A stretch of 64,000 nt of DNA from Lytechinus variegatus (taxonomy: Eukaryota > Echinodermata > Echinoidea > Temnopleuroida > Toxopneustidae): positions 20,517,298 through 20,581,297 of the forward strand of contig NC_054756.1 in assembly GCF_018143015.1 (NCBI RefSeq), given 5' to 3'. This document shows, piece after piece, positions 48,681-60,037 of the stretch. How positions within the stretch are numbered: position 1 is the stretch's first letter; every line of letters starts with the position of its first letter. A program made the position numbers and the translations under genes. The notes beneath the pieces were generated by a model. That model saw only the letters and a program-made list of their open reading frames with translations. It was not told where the DNA came from and did no database searches.

Positions 48681-48724
48681 AGAAGGTAGTCGTGTTATCA
48701 TTTATTGAAATGAAGGGTTATCGA

Positions 48725-49445
48725 TCTTAACAAAGTATTTGGATGCAGTCTACCTGCGTGATAAAATCGAGTCATCGAGCTATTGCGAATTAAGTGTCAA
48801 GCCTTTCATAACCATGTCGAAGCCCAGTTAGGATTTCATTTTTTTAATCGAAATTAACATGAAAGAACCAAATGTGTTGCAGAGGTTATATCAAGCATGC
48901 AAGGTAAACATTTTGGGATTTCGGTCCCTCGAGGAAAGATGAGATTATCCTCTACCTTTTGCCTCTGTGCAAATTTCATAACCATGTCGAAGCCTTAGGA
49001 TTTCATTTTTTTAAATCGAAATTAACATGAAAGAACCAAATGTGTTGCAGAGGTTATATCAAGCATGCAAGGTAAACATTTTGGGATTTCGGTCCCTCGA
49101 GGAAAGATGAGATTATCCTCTACCTTTTGCATCTGTGCAAATTTCATAACCATGTCGAAGCCTTAGGATTTCATTTTTTTTAAATCGAAATTAACATGAA
49201 AGAACCAAATGTGTTGCAGAGGTTATAGCCGCGTGATAACATCGAGTCATCGAGCCATTGCGAATTAAGTGTCAAGCCTTTCATAACCATGTCGAAGCCT
49301 TAGGATTTCATTTTTTAATCGAAATTAACATGAAAGAACCAAATGTGTTGCAGAGGTTATATCAAGCATGCAAGGTAAACATTTTGGGATCCTCGAGGAA
49401 AGATGAGATTATCCTCTACCTTTTGCCTCTGTGCAAATTTCGAAA
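48725..49445. repeat. Four-copy tandem block in a gene 3 intron
   Basis: 'aaccatgtcgaagcc' recurs near 48810, 48980, 49150 and 49286. The unit is about 140-170 bp with 'gaaattaacatgaaagaacc', 'gttgcagaggttatatcaag' and 'tttcggtccctcgaggaaag'. The flanking phrase 'atcgagtcatcgag' occurs near 48766 and 49239. Confidence 0.8.
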
Positions 49446-49521
49446 ATTAAGGGAGGGGGGATGGTCTATTGTTCCCAGAAATCGCTACCCATAGTGTTGC
49501 TGCACATTACGTCGTACTCAC

Positions 49522-49668
49522 CGAATGACGCGACTTCCATCTGTTCATTTGCTAGAATGATGACGATGGCTTGACCAAAATGTGTAAATGCGATTCGAGT
49601 TCTAGAGCTATCAATCTTCTTAATTGGAAAAGTTTTAGTAAAACCTCGAAATACCTTGTTGCATTGAT
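49522..49668 (-). CDS. Exon of the EGF/Methyltransf_FA-like gene
   Basis: Minus-strand acceptor 'cattctgcacag' and a consensus donor 'gtgagt'; 147 nt, phase 1 at both ends. Encodes QCNKVFRGFTKTFPIKKIDS then SRTRIAFTHFGQAIVIILAN and EQMEVASF. The alternating 'RIAFTHFGQAIVIILANEQ' segment would be the first strands of the domain completed by the exon at 47509-47805. It follows in phase from the EGF-like exon, whose last residues RYCE join to YQCNKVF here. Function is unknown; the protein is probably secreted or a receptor ectodomain. Confidence 0.65.
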
Positions 49669-49739
49669 CTGTGCAGAATGATGAATAATGCAATGATTAC
49701 ATAAATTATTAGTACTATTCAGGGGCGGATCTAACTTTT

Positions 49740-50170
49740 TTTCCAAGGGGCGGGGGGGGGGGGTTGAGCAGGATTAAGGACCATCTACCGCGGATTGCGA
49801 AGCGGCGAGCCAATATTCTTTTTTTTCTATTCATAGGGACGGATCCAGCTTTCGCCAAGGGGGGGGGGGGTGTATCTTGAAATACAAGTGCAATCGATGC
49901 GATCTACGCCTATTACTACCCGATGACGCAACTAGTAGAAAGCGAGTGACACAGTTTACAATACGACGCAGTTACAGATTGAAGTGACGTCAAAATCTAG
50001 AATATAATAAAAATTAATGTGATCCCTGCAGCTCTGGTCACGTGGTGGCGTACTGATCATGATCTAACACTGATTCCGATCTACATAACCTATGTAATAC
50101 ATAACATGTATGGCCTGTCCTATCTTTTTGATGAATAGCATTCACCCCCCCCCCCCGCCCGAAGCTAAAT
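49740..50170. other. Intronic stretch with poly-G/poly-C tracts
   Basis: 'ggggcggatctaacttttttt' truncated forms and 'gacggatccagctttcgcc', each followed by 12-G runs at about 49748 and 49860, plus poly-C at about 50146. These look like ends of degraded transposable elements; 'ggatccgtccc' also occurs near 47886. Elements cannot be delimited. Confidence 0.4.
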
Positions 50171-50275
50171 TTTCCCACAGGAGTATAGTTTCCTCTGCCG
50201 GGAAGTTATTCAAACTCTAGGTAGGCAATATCTGCATATTATTTTTCCACACTTAGCGCACTGAAATATACTTAC

Positions 50276-50431
50276 ATTCACAGTAACGAGTACTAAATCC
50301 GAAAGGACAATCACACGATGCAACGTATCCTTGTGTAATGTTTGGCTTCCCTCCGTTTTCACAAGGAACTGTAACCGTAATAAAACAGAACCCCGTCTTA
50401 CAAGAGTTATGATTGATCCAGTCAACCACAA
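50276..50431 (-). CDS. EGF-like exon of the same gene
   Basis: Minus-strand acceptor 'gctggttttccatag', donor 'gtaagt'; 156 nt, phase 1-1, the classic symmetric phase of EGF exons. Encodes VVDWINHNSCKTGFCFITVT, then VPCENGGKPNITQGYVASCD and CPFGFSTRYCE. 'PCENGG', 'CDCPFGFS' and a final 'YCE' are EGF motifs. The spacing of the first cysteines is irregular, so a degenerate EGF or a shorter exon starting at a second acceptor (about 50372) is possible. One sequon, NIT. Confidence 0.7.
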
Positions 50432-50822
50432 CTATGGAAAACCAGCAATGGCAACATATAAAAATGCATGTTTATTCAAATGGTAGATCGAAAGAAAAAA
50501 AATGTTTGTTCAAATTGTTTCTGTTTATGATGTATACTCATACTTTCAAACATTTTCTGGACAATAATCAGTACGCTTCTCTTTGTCAATCAAAGGACAT
50601 AGCGCAATTTCCTGCAGAAAAAACAAAATATTTATGACATTGATTGACAATCTGCGACATCTGCGTTGGTGCGACAATATCGGTTGTAACATGCCCTGTA
50701 TTTTGTTTGATCTCTTGTATTGTATGCCTTTTATCACTGTAATTGTATGTATTGTCTTTTATGCAAATGTGAAAATCGAATTAAAAATTGAATTGGATCA
50801 ACCCAACGGGGCCCATATCTAC

Positions 50823-50972
50823 CTTGGTCGGTGCAAGCGATTGCTTCTGAATTGATAGGAATGTCATATCTATCAAGAAGCTTGCCCATCGTTGAGGATG
50901 GACTCACTTGGACATGGTGGACTCGATGTGCTTCACCTGATGAAGGGCAGGTCAGGCGCATTTTGGTCCCTT
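50823..50972 (-). CDS. Probable upstream exon of the same gene
   Basis: Acceptor 'gttacaatcag', donor 'gtagat'; 150 nt, phase 1 at both ends, compatible with the EGF-like exon. Encodes GTKMRLTCPSSGEAHRVHHV, then MGKLLDRYDIPINSEAI and ACTDQ. Two cysteines, no family recognised. An internal 'gtgagt' after HHVQ could serve as an alternative donor but would shift the phase. No earlier exon was found. Confidence 0.5.
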
Positions 50973-52346
50973 CTGATTGTAACAAACATGAAAGATGGGG
51001 GTAATAGCAATTAACAATCATTGAATCTCTTCACTTTTCAACAACAAAGGATACCAGAAAACTCCCTTGTTCCTACTGCATTTGCCCCGTTCGTACGCCA
51101 TTCCTCGATCCAATAACAGGCTGGTATCAGTTTCAAAATCAAAATCCTTAACTTTATTTTAATCCCCAAATATATACATATTTCATTCCTAAAAGCTTCT
51201 TAAAATTCCCAAATTTTCAAAAATGTCAAAATTTTTCAAAAATCTCAAGATGGCAACGCTGTTTGGCAAAATATAAGAATTAAAATGTAGGCCTATATTT
51301 ACCATTCGAACCAATAGACAATAGCGCACATGCAGTGCGGGAAAGAATATATGACCGAAACAACATGATCAGAATATCCATATTCAGTGCTTAAATTGTT
51401 GTCGTAAGTGTCAGATGCTAGGTCTATTACCCAAAGTCTCTCCGATGAAAGTATTCATCATACTTCAAGAAGTCCTGCATATATATTATCCTAAGCCAGG
51501 CACGGCGCTGCACCCCCAATCGACGATCTTCTCATCGTTTACGAGCGCACTTGATTTGCATAATATGAACAAGAGTGTCTGAACAGTGTGAAATAGTAAG
51601 CAAATTTAGAAGCCCAACCATAGTGAAACATTATGAATATTTATGAGGGTTGTGTCAACAACTAATAGGCAGCCTAGTCTCGTTTGAAAACATTCTAAAA
51701 TCTTAAGTTAACCTCATGGAATTAAACATTCTTTTCACGTAAGAAGTTCATGAAAATGTTAGTTGATGTGGGAAATTTCAACCCATGAAATGCCGTCAAA
51801 GCGACGCAGTGAGAGGTGCAAGATATTGACCAGCACGGTTTCGATCGCCCTTGAAAGTCAGTTAGAAATTCAAATTAAAAGGGTCGTTAATGAGATGCAA
51901 ATCCTAGTCTCGCCGCATCAATGTGTAATATCTTTGGCAAGTTGTACCAGAGCTAACGATTTCTCCACAGCGTATCTTCCCGTGTTCGTTCATTATGCCG
52001 TCTGCTTGGTAATTATCTCCAATAATACTACACTTTAATTGCACTCAAAACTCCTTTTCTAGACAAAAAAAGTATAAGCCTAAGTTCTTTTAATACAGTC
52101 GCCTCATTGTCGAAGTACTAAAATATAGTCCATTACTATCTTTATTACTGTTAATAAGTGAGTGATAATTTTTATTAATTTTCCTGTCTCGCAATTTTAA
52201 AGTGAAAATATATATCATTAAAATACGTAAGCCTACATAACATTTGATGTCGTTAAAATGATCCCACTGATGAACGCGTTTACTGACGCCTAACCATCAG
52301 GTTCACATCTTAACAAAATATCTTACTCGAAAGTTTATATTGTAAT
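50973..52346. other. No exon recognised
   Basis: Further 5' exons of the minus-strand gene may lie here or beyond 54.6 kb. The plus-strand ORF at 51763-52038 shows no motif. Confidence 0.4.
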
Positions 52347-54589
52347 CAGGCGCGCCGGAACACTTTCAGTTTTTTGGGGGCCAAATCCCGAAGGGGGCAC
52401 AATATTTTTGACAGTGTGAGATACCGAAGCGATCGAGCGGGAGAGGCTGTGGACCCCCCCCCCACGGTAAGGACTTTGTTTAAAAATGGAGTATAAAAGT
52501 TGGGTTTCTAAGAGCATTCAAAAATAAATTTCTTGAGAATTAAACAGTCTTGGAGTTCTTTTTGCTCTTTCTGTTTCCTCCCTTCTGACCCAGACTGGTG
52601 TTTCTTCATGATCAGGGTCGCAGTTCCAGCAAATTACGAGCCTTATTGAAAACGAAATTGTTTCAAACCAATGTAATATAGGCCTTTTAAAGACTTTAAG
52701 ATGACAAAAATGACCGTACGCAGCCGGGGGCCGCCGGTCGAGAGGGCAAAATTCACCAAAAGTGTGCACGAAATCCTTCAATTTTGATTCTGTAAAATTT
52801 TCAAGCTCCCCATCACAAACCCCCTCGCTCGTAAGTTTCTTCGAAAATTTAGGTCTTGCAGCCCCACCCACTCCCGGATTGTTTTTTTAATTTTTGCAAA
52901 CGTCCATGAATAACAAAAGCTGGGATGAACCAGAGAACATAGCTGCCATCTCGATCTGATTGTAACAGGTATTGGGAAGAAGTTTGGAATCTAAAATACA
53001 TAAGTGCTATATCATATGAGCTGAAATAGTATCAGACAAAACGCCTTCCAATCATGCCAATGAAAAAAATAGAGGAAAATACGGGGCTGTGAAAATATCT
53101 TAAGATTTTTTTATATAGTAGAGCAGTACTGTAACGCTTATTTTTTTCTTTTATATTCTTTATTTTACATTTTTATTCATATCTCGGATGATATGAGTCC
53201 GGTCAAGAAGACACTTTCACAAATGATTTTATTTTTTTCATGTCTAAACATTATCTCAAGTTGCTTTCGAGTGGGATTCACCATTTTCACAAATTATAAA
53301 TTATAATCCTCTACATATGATTATTCTGCGTGTAATTTTCTGATAACATGTCTATATTGAGTTGAAATGACCTTGGTATTTTCTTTAGGGCACTGACTTG
53401 TTAGCACTGTATTAACTCAATTTATATTTAGCTGAAAAAGAAATAATTGAAACAAGTTTCTCGAGATGTTATGGTTTCTGGGCTTGACAGCTATGACATA
53501 GATTCCATATGTTGCTCGAGTAGTGTTCACGCGCGTTTGTGATATTGGGTCCGGTCTGAGCGTTTCTGGGCGACCGCGCGTTTGTCAGACGACACAGCCA
53601 GCATCATAAAGTTATAAACCTAATCATTGGTGGACCACTATCAATTTGCCATTCGCTTTTAGTCTGAAATGTATTCAATGAAAGGTTAAACGTTATCACA
53701 CTGTAATAAGATGGAAAAGGGGCTTATCAAAGGTATGTTTAACAGAGGAACTGTTCGTCGAAAGACGAGAGTCTTACTATGATAATGTATTTGCCCCGTC
53801 AGGGGCAAATTTTTTTCATTTTTGACAATGGAAATGACAATTTTCAGTCAGAAAAGTGCCTTCGTTTGCTTTTGTCCTTAAAGGACAAGTCCACCCCAAC
53901 AAAAACTTGATTTGAATAAAAAGAGAAAAATCAACAAGCATAACACTGAAAATTTCATCAAAATCGGATGTAAAATAAGAAAGTTATGGCATTTTAAAGT
54001 TTCGCTTATTTTCAACAAAATAGTTATATGAACGAGCCAGTTACATCCAAATGAGAGAGTTGATTACATCACTCACTCACTATTTCTTTTGTATTTTATT
54101 ATATGAAATATGAAATATTTTGATTTTCTCGTCATTGTCATGTGAAATGAAGTTTCATTCCTCCCTGAACACGTGGAATTCCATTATTTTAACATTTTGT
54201 GCTTCAGGCAATGAGGTCCTAATCATCAAATTCGTAAAAATTGAAATATTGTATAATTAAAACAATAAAAAACAAAAGAAATAGTGAGTGAGTGACGTCA
54301 TCGACTCTCTCATTTTGATGTAACTGGCTCGTTCATATAACTATTTTGTTGAAAATAAGCGAAACTCTGAAATGTCATAACTTTCTTATTTTACATCCGA
54401 TTTTGATGAAATCTTCAGCATTGTGCTTGTCTGATTTTTCTCTATTGATTTAAATCAACATTTTTTTGAGGTGGACTTGACCTTTAATAATTTATCATTT
54501 TTCTACATTCAGGGGGGCCCAAATTTTTATTTGGGGGGGGGCAAGTGCCCCCCTGCCCCCCCCCCCCCCCCCCGATTCCGGCGCCCTTG
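52347..54589. mobile_element. 2.24-kb hAT-like element with 8-bp target duplication
   Basis: Starts CAGGCGCGCCGGAAC and ends 'gattccggcgcccttg', an imperfect inverted repeat. Perfect ATTGTAAT direct repeats at 52339-52346 and 54590-54597. Poly-C or poly-G runs lie next to the ends. Minus ORF 52518-52871 shows no hAT transposase motif. It contains the nested TTAA element at 53882-54483. Confidence 0.75.
53882..54483. mobile_element. 602-bp TTAA foldback element (Kolobok/piggyBac-like)
   Basis: The termini AGGWCAAGTCCACC are flanked by TTAA (53878-53881 and 54484-54487). The arms are about 240 bp and highly similar, sharing for example 'catcaaaatcggatgtaaaa' and 'gttatatgaacgagccagtt'. No coding capacity. 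TTAA targets are used by Kolobok and piggyBac. Best copy of a family with partial members at 45673 and 47910. Confidence 0.85.
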
Positions 54590-54597
54590 ATTGTAAT

Positions 54598-55230
54598 GAA
54601 AGAAGTGCTTTATTGACTCACTGTAGACACATTATTATTTGGATCATAATGGACTTAATTGAATTGATCGCATTAGGCCTCATTGATACATAACTATAAT
54701 GATAGTTATGCACGTAACAACGATCACTATATGATAATGATACTAAACTTCAGTTTATAACAAAGAATATCATGATATTTTTTTTCGTCCTTGAAACGGG
54801 GGGGGGGTGCACACAGCTCCCCCCTCACACTCGGAAAATAAAGGGATGCACCCCTACCCCCAGTCTGCACGTTGTGCCTAGTAGCCTATAGGCAAAATAC
54901 GAAATAATAATAATAATAATACTATCTTCTTTTTGTCTCCCACAATTAGAAAATTACCATTTTCCTCCGGGGGGGGGGGGGATCACCTACTGATTGGGGG
55001 GGGGGGGGGTGTTGGCACTGTGTGTATATATTACGAGTCTTGACATCAGCAGCATCAAGATGCATTGATGTCGTAATTCCTTCCCTTCTTATCCCGTTTT
55101 CGTTCGTTTGAAAATTGTTCGGCTTTGTCTAAAACCGCCACCTTATTAACTCTAGCTGACAACCATTTCGTCAATGAAGACATTTCTTCATATTAGGATG
55201 TCCGGCCTCGCTTGTACAATTTGTGGGAAC
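54598..55230. other. No gene seen; several poly-G runs
   Basis: Runs of 9-12 G near 54800, 54969 and 55006, and (ATA)n near 54905. No exon. Confidence 0.5.
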
Positions 55231-55525
55231 GACAATCTTTGAAACAAAGGGTCGTGGGGATAAATCCCAGCCATTACGTAATTTCCTTTAGCAAAAAAAA
55301 ATCATCCACATTGTGCTGCACTCGACCCAGGTGAGGTGAATGGGGTATCCGGCAGGATTATTTCATTGAATGCGCTGAGCGCTGACAGGCAGCTCGAAAT
55401 AAAGCCGGTGGTAATAATGGTGATAACAACACACCTCGGAATATAATATTTGTAGATAGCTTTATATAAATGCCTATAAGTATTGTTATCTATTGTTATC
55501 ATTATTATCATTATTGTTATTTTCA
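55231..55525 (+). mobile_element. tRNA-derived SINE, family A, 5'-truncated
   Basis: Begins at the box B region ('ataaatcccagccatt'); body 'atccacattgtgctgcactc' and 'cgaaataaagccggtggt'; tail 'tttatataaatgcctata' with AT-rich triplets. Confidence 0.75.
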
Positions 55526-56061
55526 TCCCCTAAGCGGATGGTGGATATCTCGTCCTTTCAAGGGAAATATAGGATGCATGCCGCGTTTGACGTAGCCTAT
55601 GACGATTCAAAAGATAGAATCTTGCAGTTGACCTGTTTTAGAATAAACCACTGAGTCACTGACGGATCCGGGGGGGGGGGGAACATGCGGATAGTGCCCC
55701 CATTTTGAGAGCCATGATAATTTTAAAAAAAATAAATATGCCGATATTACACAAATGTACCCCATCTGAAAGTCACAGCATCTATTCTAATGGGAATATG
55801 TCCTTTGTACACAGTTGAGGAACTTTTTGGCTTGTCAAATTTTAGGGGGGGGGGGGAGGGAGAAATGGGGGACATGTTTTGAGAAAAAAATCTGTTTATT
55901 TCATTTTTTTATTGTTTGTTAAAGTTTTATCGGGAAAAGGTGCCCCACTTGGAAAATCCTGCATGGTTCCACCCCTGTCTACCAGTAACTTCAAGATAAA
56001 CAGATGTGAGCTTATGGATGGGCGTGGCTTTGGAGTGGCTCTGAATACAACACCTGATGGG
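55526..56061. other. No gene seen; poly-G rich
   Basis: 'gacggatccggggggggg' near 55663 and a 12-G run near 55846 suggest degraded element ends; no exon. Confidence 0.45.
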
Positions 56062-56262
56062 CGTGGCTATTATTATTATTTGTCCGACCTCACCTGTGCC
56101 TGGGAGGCAATAAGCGAACTGAATCACTATGACCCGCATGTCTCTCCTCCCAGTAGAACTGTTTTATTTGGGGGTAGTGCCGTTGGACCACTACACCGGG
56201 GTTTCCCCCTGCTCTACTATTCTACGAATAGTGCAGTGGGTTCTTAGCGGTGTAGTCGATTT
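56062..56262 (-). mobile_element. SINE family B, 3' part, minus strand
   Basis: (ATT)n, then 'acctcacctgtgcctgggag', 'tgtctctcctccc' and 'atagtgcagtgggttcttag' are the reverse complement of 28960-29168. Confidence 0.75.
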
Positions 56263-56379
56263 GACATTTTCCGAACCTAGAAATGTTCTTTCCGATGAAG
56301 TTTTTTTCTTGATTCGTGTTCCTATGGGGTCCTAGAACAAATTCAGCTTGGTTGCCAAAAGTTGCCGTTTGGGCAATCT

Positions 56380-56965
56380 TGCTAATTTGCATAAATCCAA
56401 AATGGCCGCCAGATGCCATTTTGAAAACCTAACTTTTGAACCCCTGTCCACAAAATGATGAGTAATGACTCGTTTTAGGGGTTTAGAGATGTGTAGAACT
56501 GATTTCTGTAATCATTTTTGCAATATAAGGTCATCTTTAGGTCAAATCCAAGATGGCCGCCATATGCAATCTTGAAAAATTGACTTGTGTTCCCCTTGCC
56601 CCAGAATGACGAGTAATACCTCTATTTAGGGGTTTTGGGGTGTGCAGAATCCATTTCTGCTTTCTATTTTGCAATATAATGTCATCTTCAGGTCAAATCC
56701 AAAATTGTCGCCATATGACGCCATCTTGAAATATCAATTGTTGAACCCTTTGCCCCAGAATCATGAATAATAACTCTATTCATGAGTCATTAGGTATGTT
56801 GATTCAATTCATGTAGTTATTTTGCACAAAAGATAATCTTCAGATAAAATCCAAGATGGCCGCCAACCGCCATCTTGAAAAATTACTGTCTGAGGCTTAT
56901 ACGTGTTAGAACTAATGTAAAGGGATTTCAGTAAGAATACTCATTTCTTTTATTAATTCTCAAGT
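56380..56965 (+). repeat. About 150-bp tandem units with CAAGATGGCCGCC, left arm
   Basis: The 'aatggccgcc', 'aagatggccgcc' or 'aattgtcgcc' core recurs near 56398, 56551, 56700 and 56851, each with 'tcatcttcaggtcaaatcca' upstream. The right part ('gttagaactaatgtaaaggg') is inverted at 58460-58782. Confidence 0.7.
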
Positions 56966-57329
56966 TCATTTCAACATTAATTGCTCAACTTAGAATGAAT
57001 CCTCTTAAGGTTTGGGCTATCCATTTCGAGTGTATTTTTTTAAGGTCCATTCATACCTTAGTACTGAAGAGGCTTTTAGGGTCTTATTTCAATTTGAAAG
57101 TGTTTTATCAATATTATTTTTCTAAATCAATGTGTCCAATGATTGGTAGGCATCAGTTCGCCTTAAAAGATGATGGTGTAGCGCTAGGCCTTACATTTTC
57201 GAGAGTGACTATAGAGCTCCACTCTAGAGTGGCAGTCTCTAGAGCAATTTTTTACAGATGAAGGAGGATGGCGCTGAGACGCGTTTATATAGAGATGCTG
57301 CCCTAGCCTTCCTCCTAGGCCTTTGGTCT

Positions 57330-58190
57330 GCCAATTTAGCATTCCGATTATTTTCTGACGTCTTGACCCCTGTAGTAGCTCTCCATAGAATGGATGGCGA
57401 CTATCATCTACACCTTCATAAGTGTTAGTGTCTATGCCGGCAAGTTTTATGTCATATTTGCATGTGTCTTTAAAACGGAGGTGTGATCTATCGATGGGGT
57501 GAGACCAATCACACAGCTTACCTTACCTTGGCGAATCCAAGAAGGGATTCGCCAAGGTTTCATGGGGCAAACATGCCCCAACCACCTGAGGTGCCTTTGA
57601 CTAAGGAGCGAGAATAAGCTTTTGATGCTAGCAGGTACGCTGAAGGGACTTTGTATTTTTCACTTTGTCCTGCCATTTAACGTGCATGATACGTCCGAGG
57701 CAGCTGACTTGGAAGGTGTTTAGCCACTTTTCTTGGTCGGCGTACGTTTTCCAGGACTTACTTCCGTGCAGGAGCTTGGCCATGACTGTGACAGATTTTA
57801 CAATCCTGATGCTTATATGCTTGTCCTGTGAAAGGGGACAAGAGACATATAGTCGGTCCAAGGTAGGTGAGGAGTCCACCATAACCAGACGAGTGTGTGC
57901 TGTTGATATACATATCTGGAGGACAGTCGGTGTCTTGAGTCTATCAGGATTTCTGACTGTCTCAAAGTCTGATTGATGGTCCAAACACATGCACAAGACA
58001 GGCAGCTGTTATGTATGTATAGGTCTTGTACTCCCACTTCTTGAGAGGCAGGGGCGACATCGTTTCCGTAAAACATTTCACGAATGAGAACAATCCTGAC
58101 CGTGGAAGAGTCTTGGGGAGCCTATCTTCTGCAGGAGGCTAAAGAGTGCACTCCTGCTGACCAAGTCAATGGCTCTTGTCAGGAGGAAAA
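57330..58190 (-). pseudogene. Decayed LINE reverse-transcriptase C-terminus
   Basis: On the minus strand, scattered frames read in order AIDLVSRSALFSLLQKIGSP (RT core region), LLHGSKSWKTYADQEKWLNT, FQVSCLGRIMHVKWQDKV, LRWLGHV and LRFKDTCKYDIKLAGIDTNT. These match the conserved C-terminal string of a common animal non-LTR retrotransposon polymerase ('LLYGSE.W', 'R.LRRIL...WQDKV', 'LRWLGHV', 'LRFKD.CK.D.K...ID'). Frameshifts, stops and an internal deletion between the first and second blocks show it is dead. Clade not assigned. Confidence 0.75.
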
Positions 58191-58459
58191 GTCCAATAAT
58201 AATTATAAAGGAAGTTAATAATTAAATCAATTTTTTTGAAAAAAATACGGAGAAATCACTTTTTAATTCAAATAATACTTTAAAGTCATTTCACTGGAAA
58301 AGTATGGTTGCACAGAAATAAAAAAGGGATCAAAACTCCCGAAATCATAGCCCAAACCTGAATGGTTTAATTCTAAAGTAAGCGGTTAATGACGAAATCT
58401 ATCAACCATCTGACCATCTTAGACATGACTTGACCTCGAACTAAAAATGGAGTGATTAA

Positions 58460-58782
58460 AAGAAATGAATCATTCTCACTGAAATCCCCTTACATGAGCT
58501 CCAATACATAACAACAACCTTATTAGGGACAGCACTTCTTCAAGGTTCAATAGTCTCGGAAGTAGTTTTTTTTTTATTTCTTAATATGGCGTTTAGTGGT
58601 CATGTTGGATTATTTTGACCTGGAGATGATCCTACATTGCAAAATTATGAACAGAAATTGAATAAACATACCAAATAACTCACGAAAAGAGGGAGATTAT
58701 TCATGATTCTGGGACAAAAACTTGAGAATTAATAAAAGAAATGAGTATCTTACTGAAATCCCTTTACATTAGTTCTAACACG
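58460..58782 (-). repeat. Inverted partner of 56380-56965
   Basis: 'tactgaaatccctttacatt' and 'agttctaacacg' are the reverse complement of sequence at about 56897-56940, and 'aacttgagaattaataaaag' that of about 56950-56965. 'atggcg...tttgacctggagatgatc' mirrors the GGCCGCC unit. Together they bracket the LINE remnant. Confidence 0.65.
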
Positions 58783-60037
58783 TATATATAACCTTGACCA
58801 TAGCCTATTACTATTAGAAGGGGAATTCCTTAGTGAATGAAATCCCTGCCCAACTCTTCAGTAGCAGATTGTTCTTACTAGTAGACATGTTTCAATCATC
58901 AAGAGGTCCAAAAACTGAACTTCATGGCTATACAAGGCTACATAGGGGGTAGTACAGGTAACAAGTTGTTATTAGTAACTAACTCTGTGTTTGTGTACCT
59001 AGGCTAGGCTGTGTAGGCTGTATGTGCATGTGTTTGTCACTGGGACTTGCTTGCATGTTGTCGTGTGTTTTCGTATACCGACGAGCGCTGCTGTAAATCG
59101 TGTATTGCACCCATCACGAGATAAAGTACACATTAGATAGGCCTTGCATCAATAGCGCTTGTGAAATTGGTTCATGGGGAAGGGAATGAGAAGAGAAAAC
59201 TTTAGAATTTGACTGAAGAGTGGTGGATTCAAGAGGGAGGGGGGGGGGTAGAGAAAAGCATAGTTAATATGTGGGGGGGGGGCTGAGAATGAGTTCTACT
59301 GCCATCTTGTTCAACTTTTACTGACCTCTAGCCAGACTAGCCCCCATCCATTTAGAATACAAGCCATCTAACCCCCTGTCTCTTTCTCTTACACCCTGGC
59401 TTGGGCCCTTGTCATAGGAAGATGTGAATGTATAGTATGCTTGTATGTTGATTCTCATTTCTTTTTATTGTTATCTAATTAAACTCATGTGAATCTGGTA
59501 TTTATATTGTGGGCAGATCTTGAATCCAGATATGCACACTATTCATATCTACAATTTGCATTATAGGATTTGGGCCCTACACTGCATCCATTGTGGAGCT
59601 ACATATAGGCATGTAGGATGTGTGTAAATCCATAGGGCACTAGACATTAGGAGTAACATTAGAAATGGTCATTACATAACACATCTGTATATTTCATGCA
59701 TTTCTTTGTGATAAAGTGAGTGTACAGATGTTGAAGAAAAGCCAGGAAGGTAAATTAAAAAGAAACCTTCATGTGCCATACAATACAGGTCTCACGGGCC
59801 TAATTACTAGTGGTAGGCCATAGATATTCATTCGAGCCAACCCATTGCTATTTTTTTTATTTTGATATGGCTGATTGACAAAGTGTATGCATATGATTGT
59901 CCATCTAACACTGATTCTATTTTTGGTAATTACTGAACTTCCTTTTCCCTAATTGGGAAGAAATATCACCAATTTTGGACTATATTATGACTGGCGGAAG
60001 GATTAGGGCTATTTTGCTGTTTGAGTTGATGAATCTG
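58783..60037 (-). repeat. Inverted 1.25-kb arm
   Basis: Reverse complement of 60072-61324 with only scattered differences (for example 'ccatctaacccc' region and a few single bases). Separated from it by 34 bases (60038-60071). The arm stops at 'tatatataacc', exactly where an AGGTCTCACAGGCCTAATT motif begins in the other copies. No ORF worth calling. Confidence 0.9.

Noticed and set aside
48227..48682. 151-residue plus-strand open frame
   Set aside because: Runs from a partial MITE through the hairpin into CT-rich sequence; three unrelated repeats read as one frame.
50546..50618. Minus-strand exon after a strong acceptor (EIALCPLIDKEKRTDYCPEN)
   Set aside because: The acceptor is good, but its frame does not fit the phase-1 chain of neighbouring exons and the next base triplets reach a stop without a consensus donor. 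Could be an alternative terminal exon.
52518..52871. 117-residue minus-strand frame as hAT transposase
   Set aside because: No hAT C-terminal dimerisation or DDE motif seen; probably non-coding element sequence.
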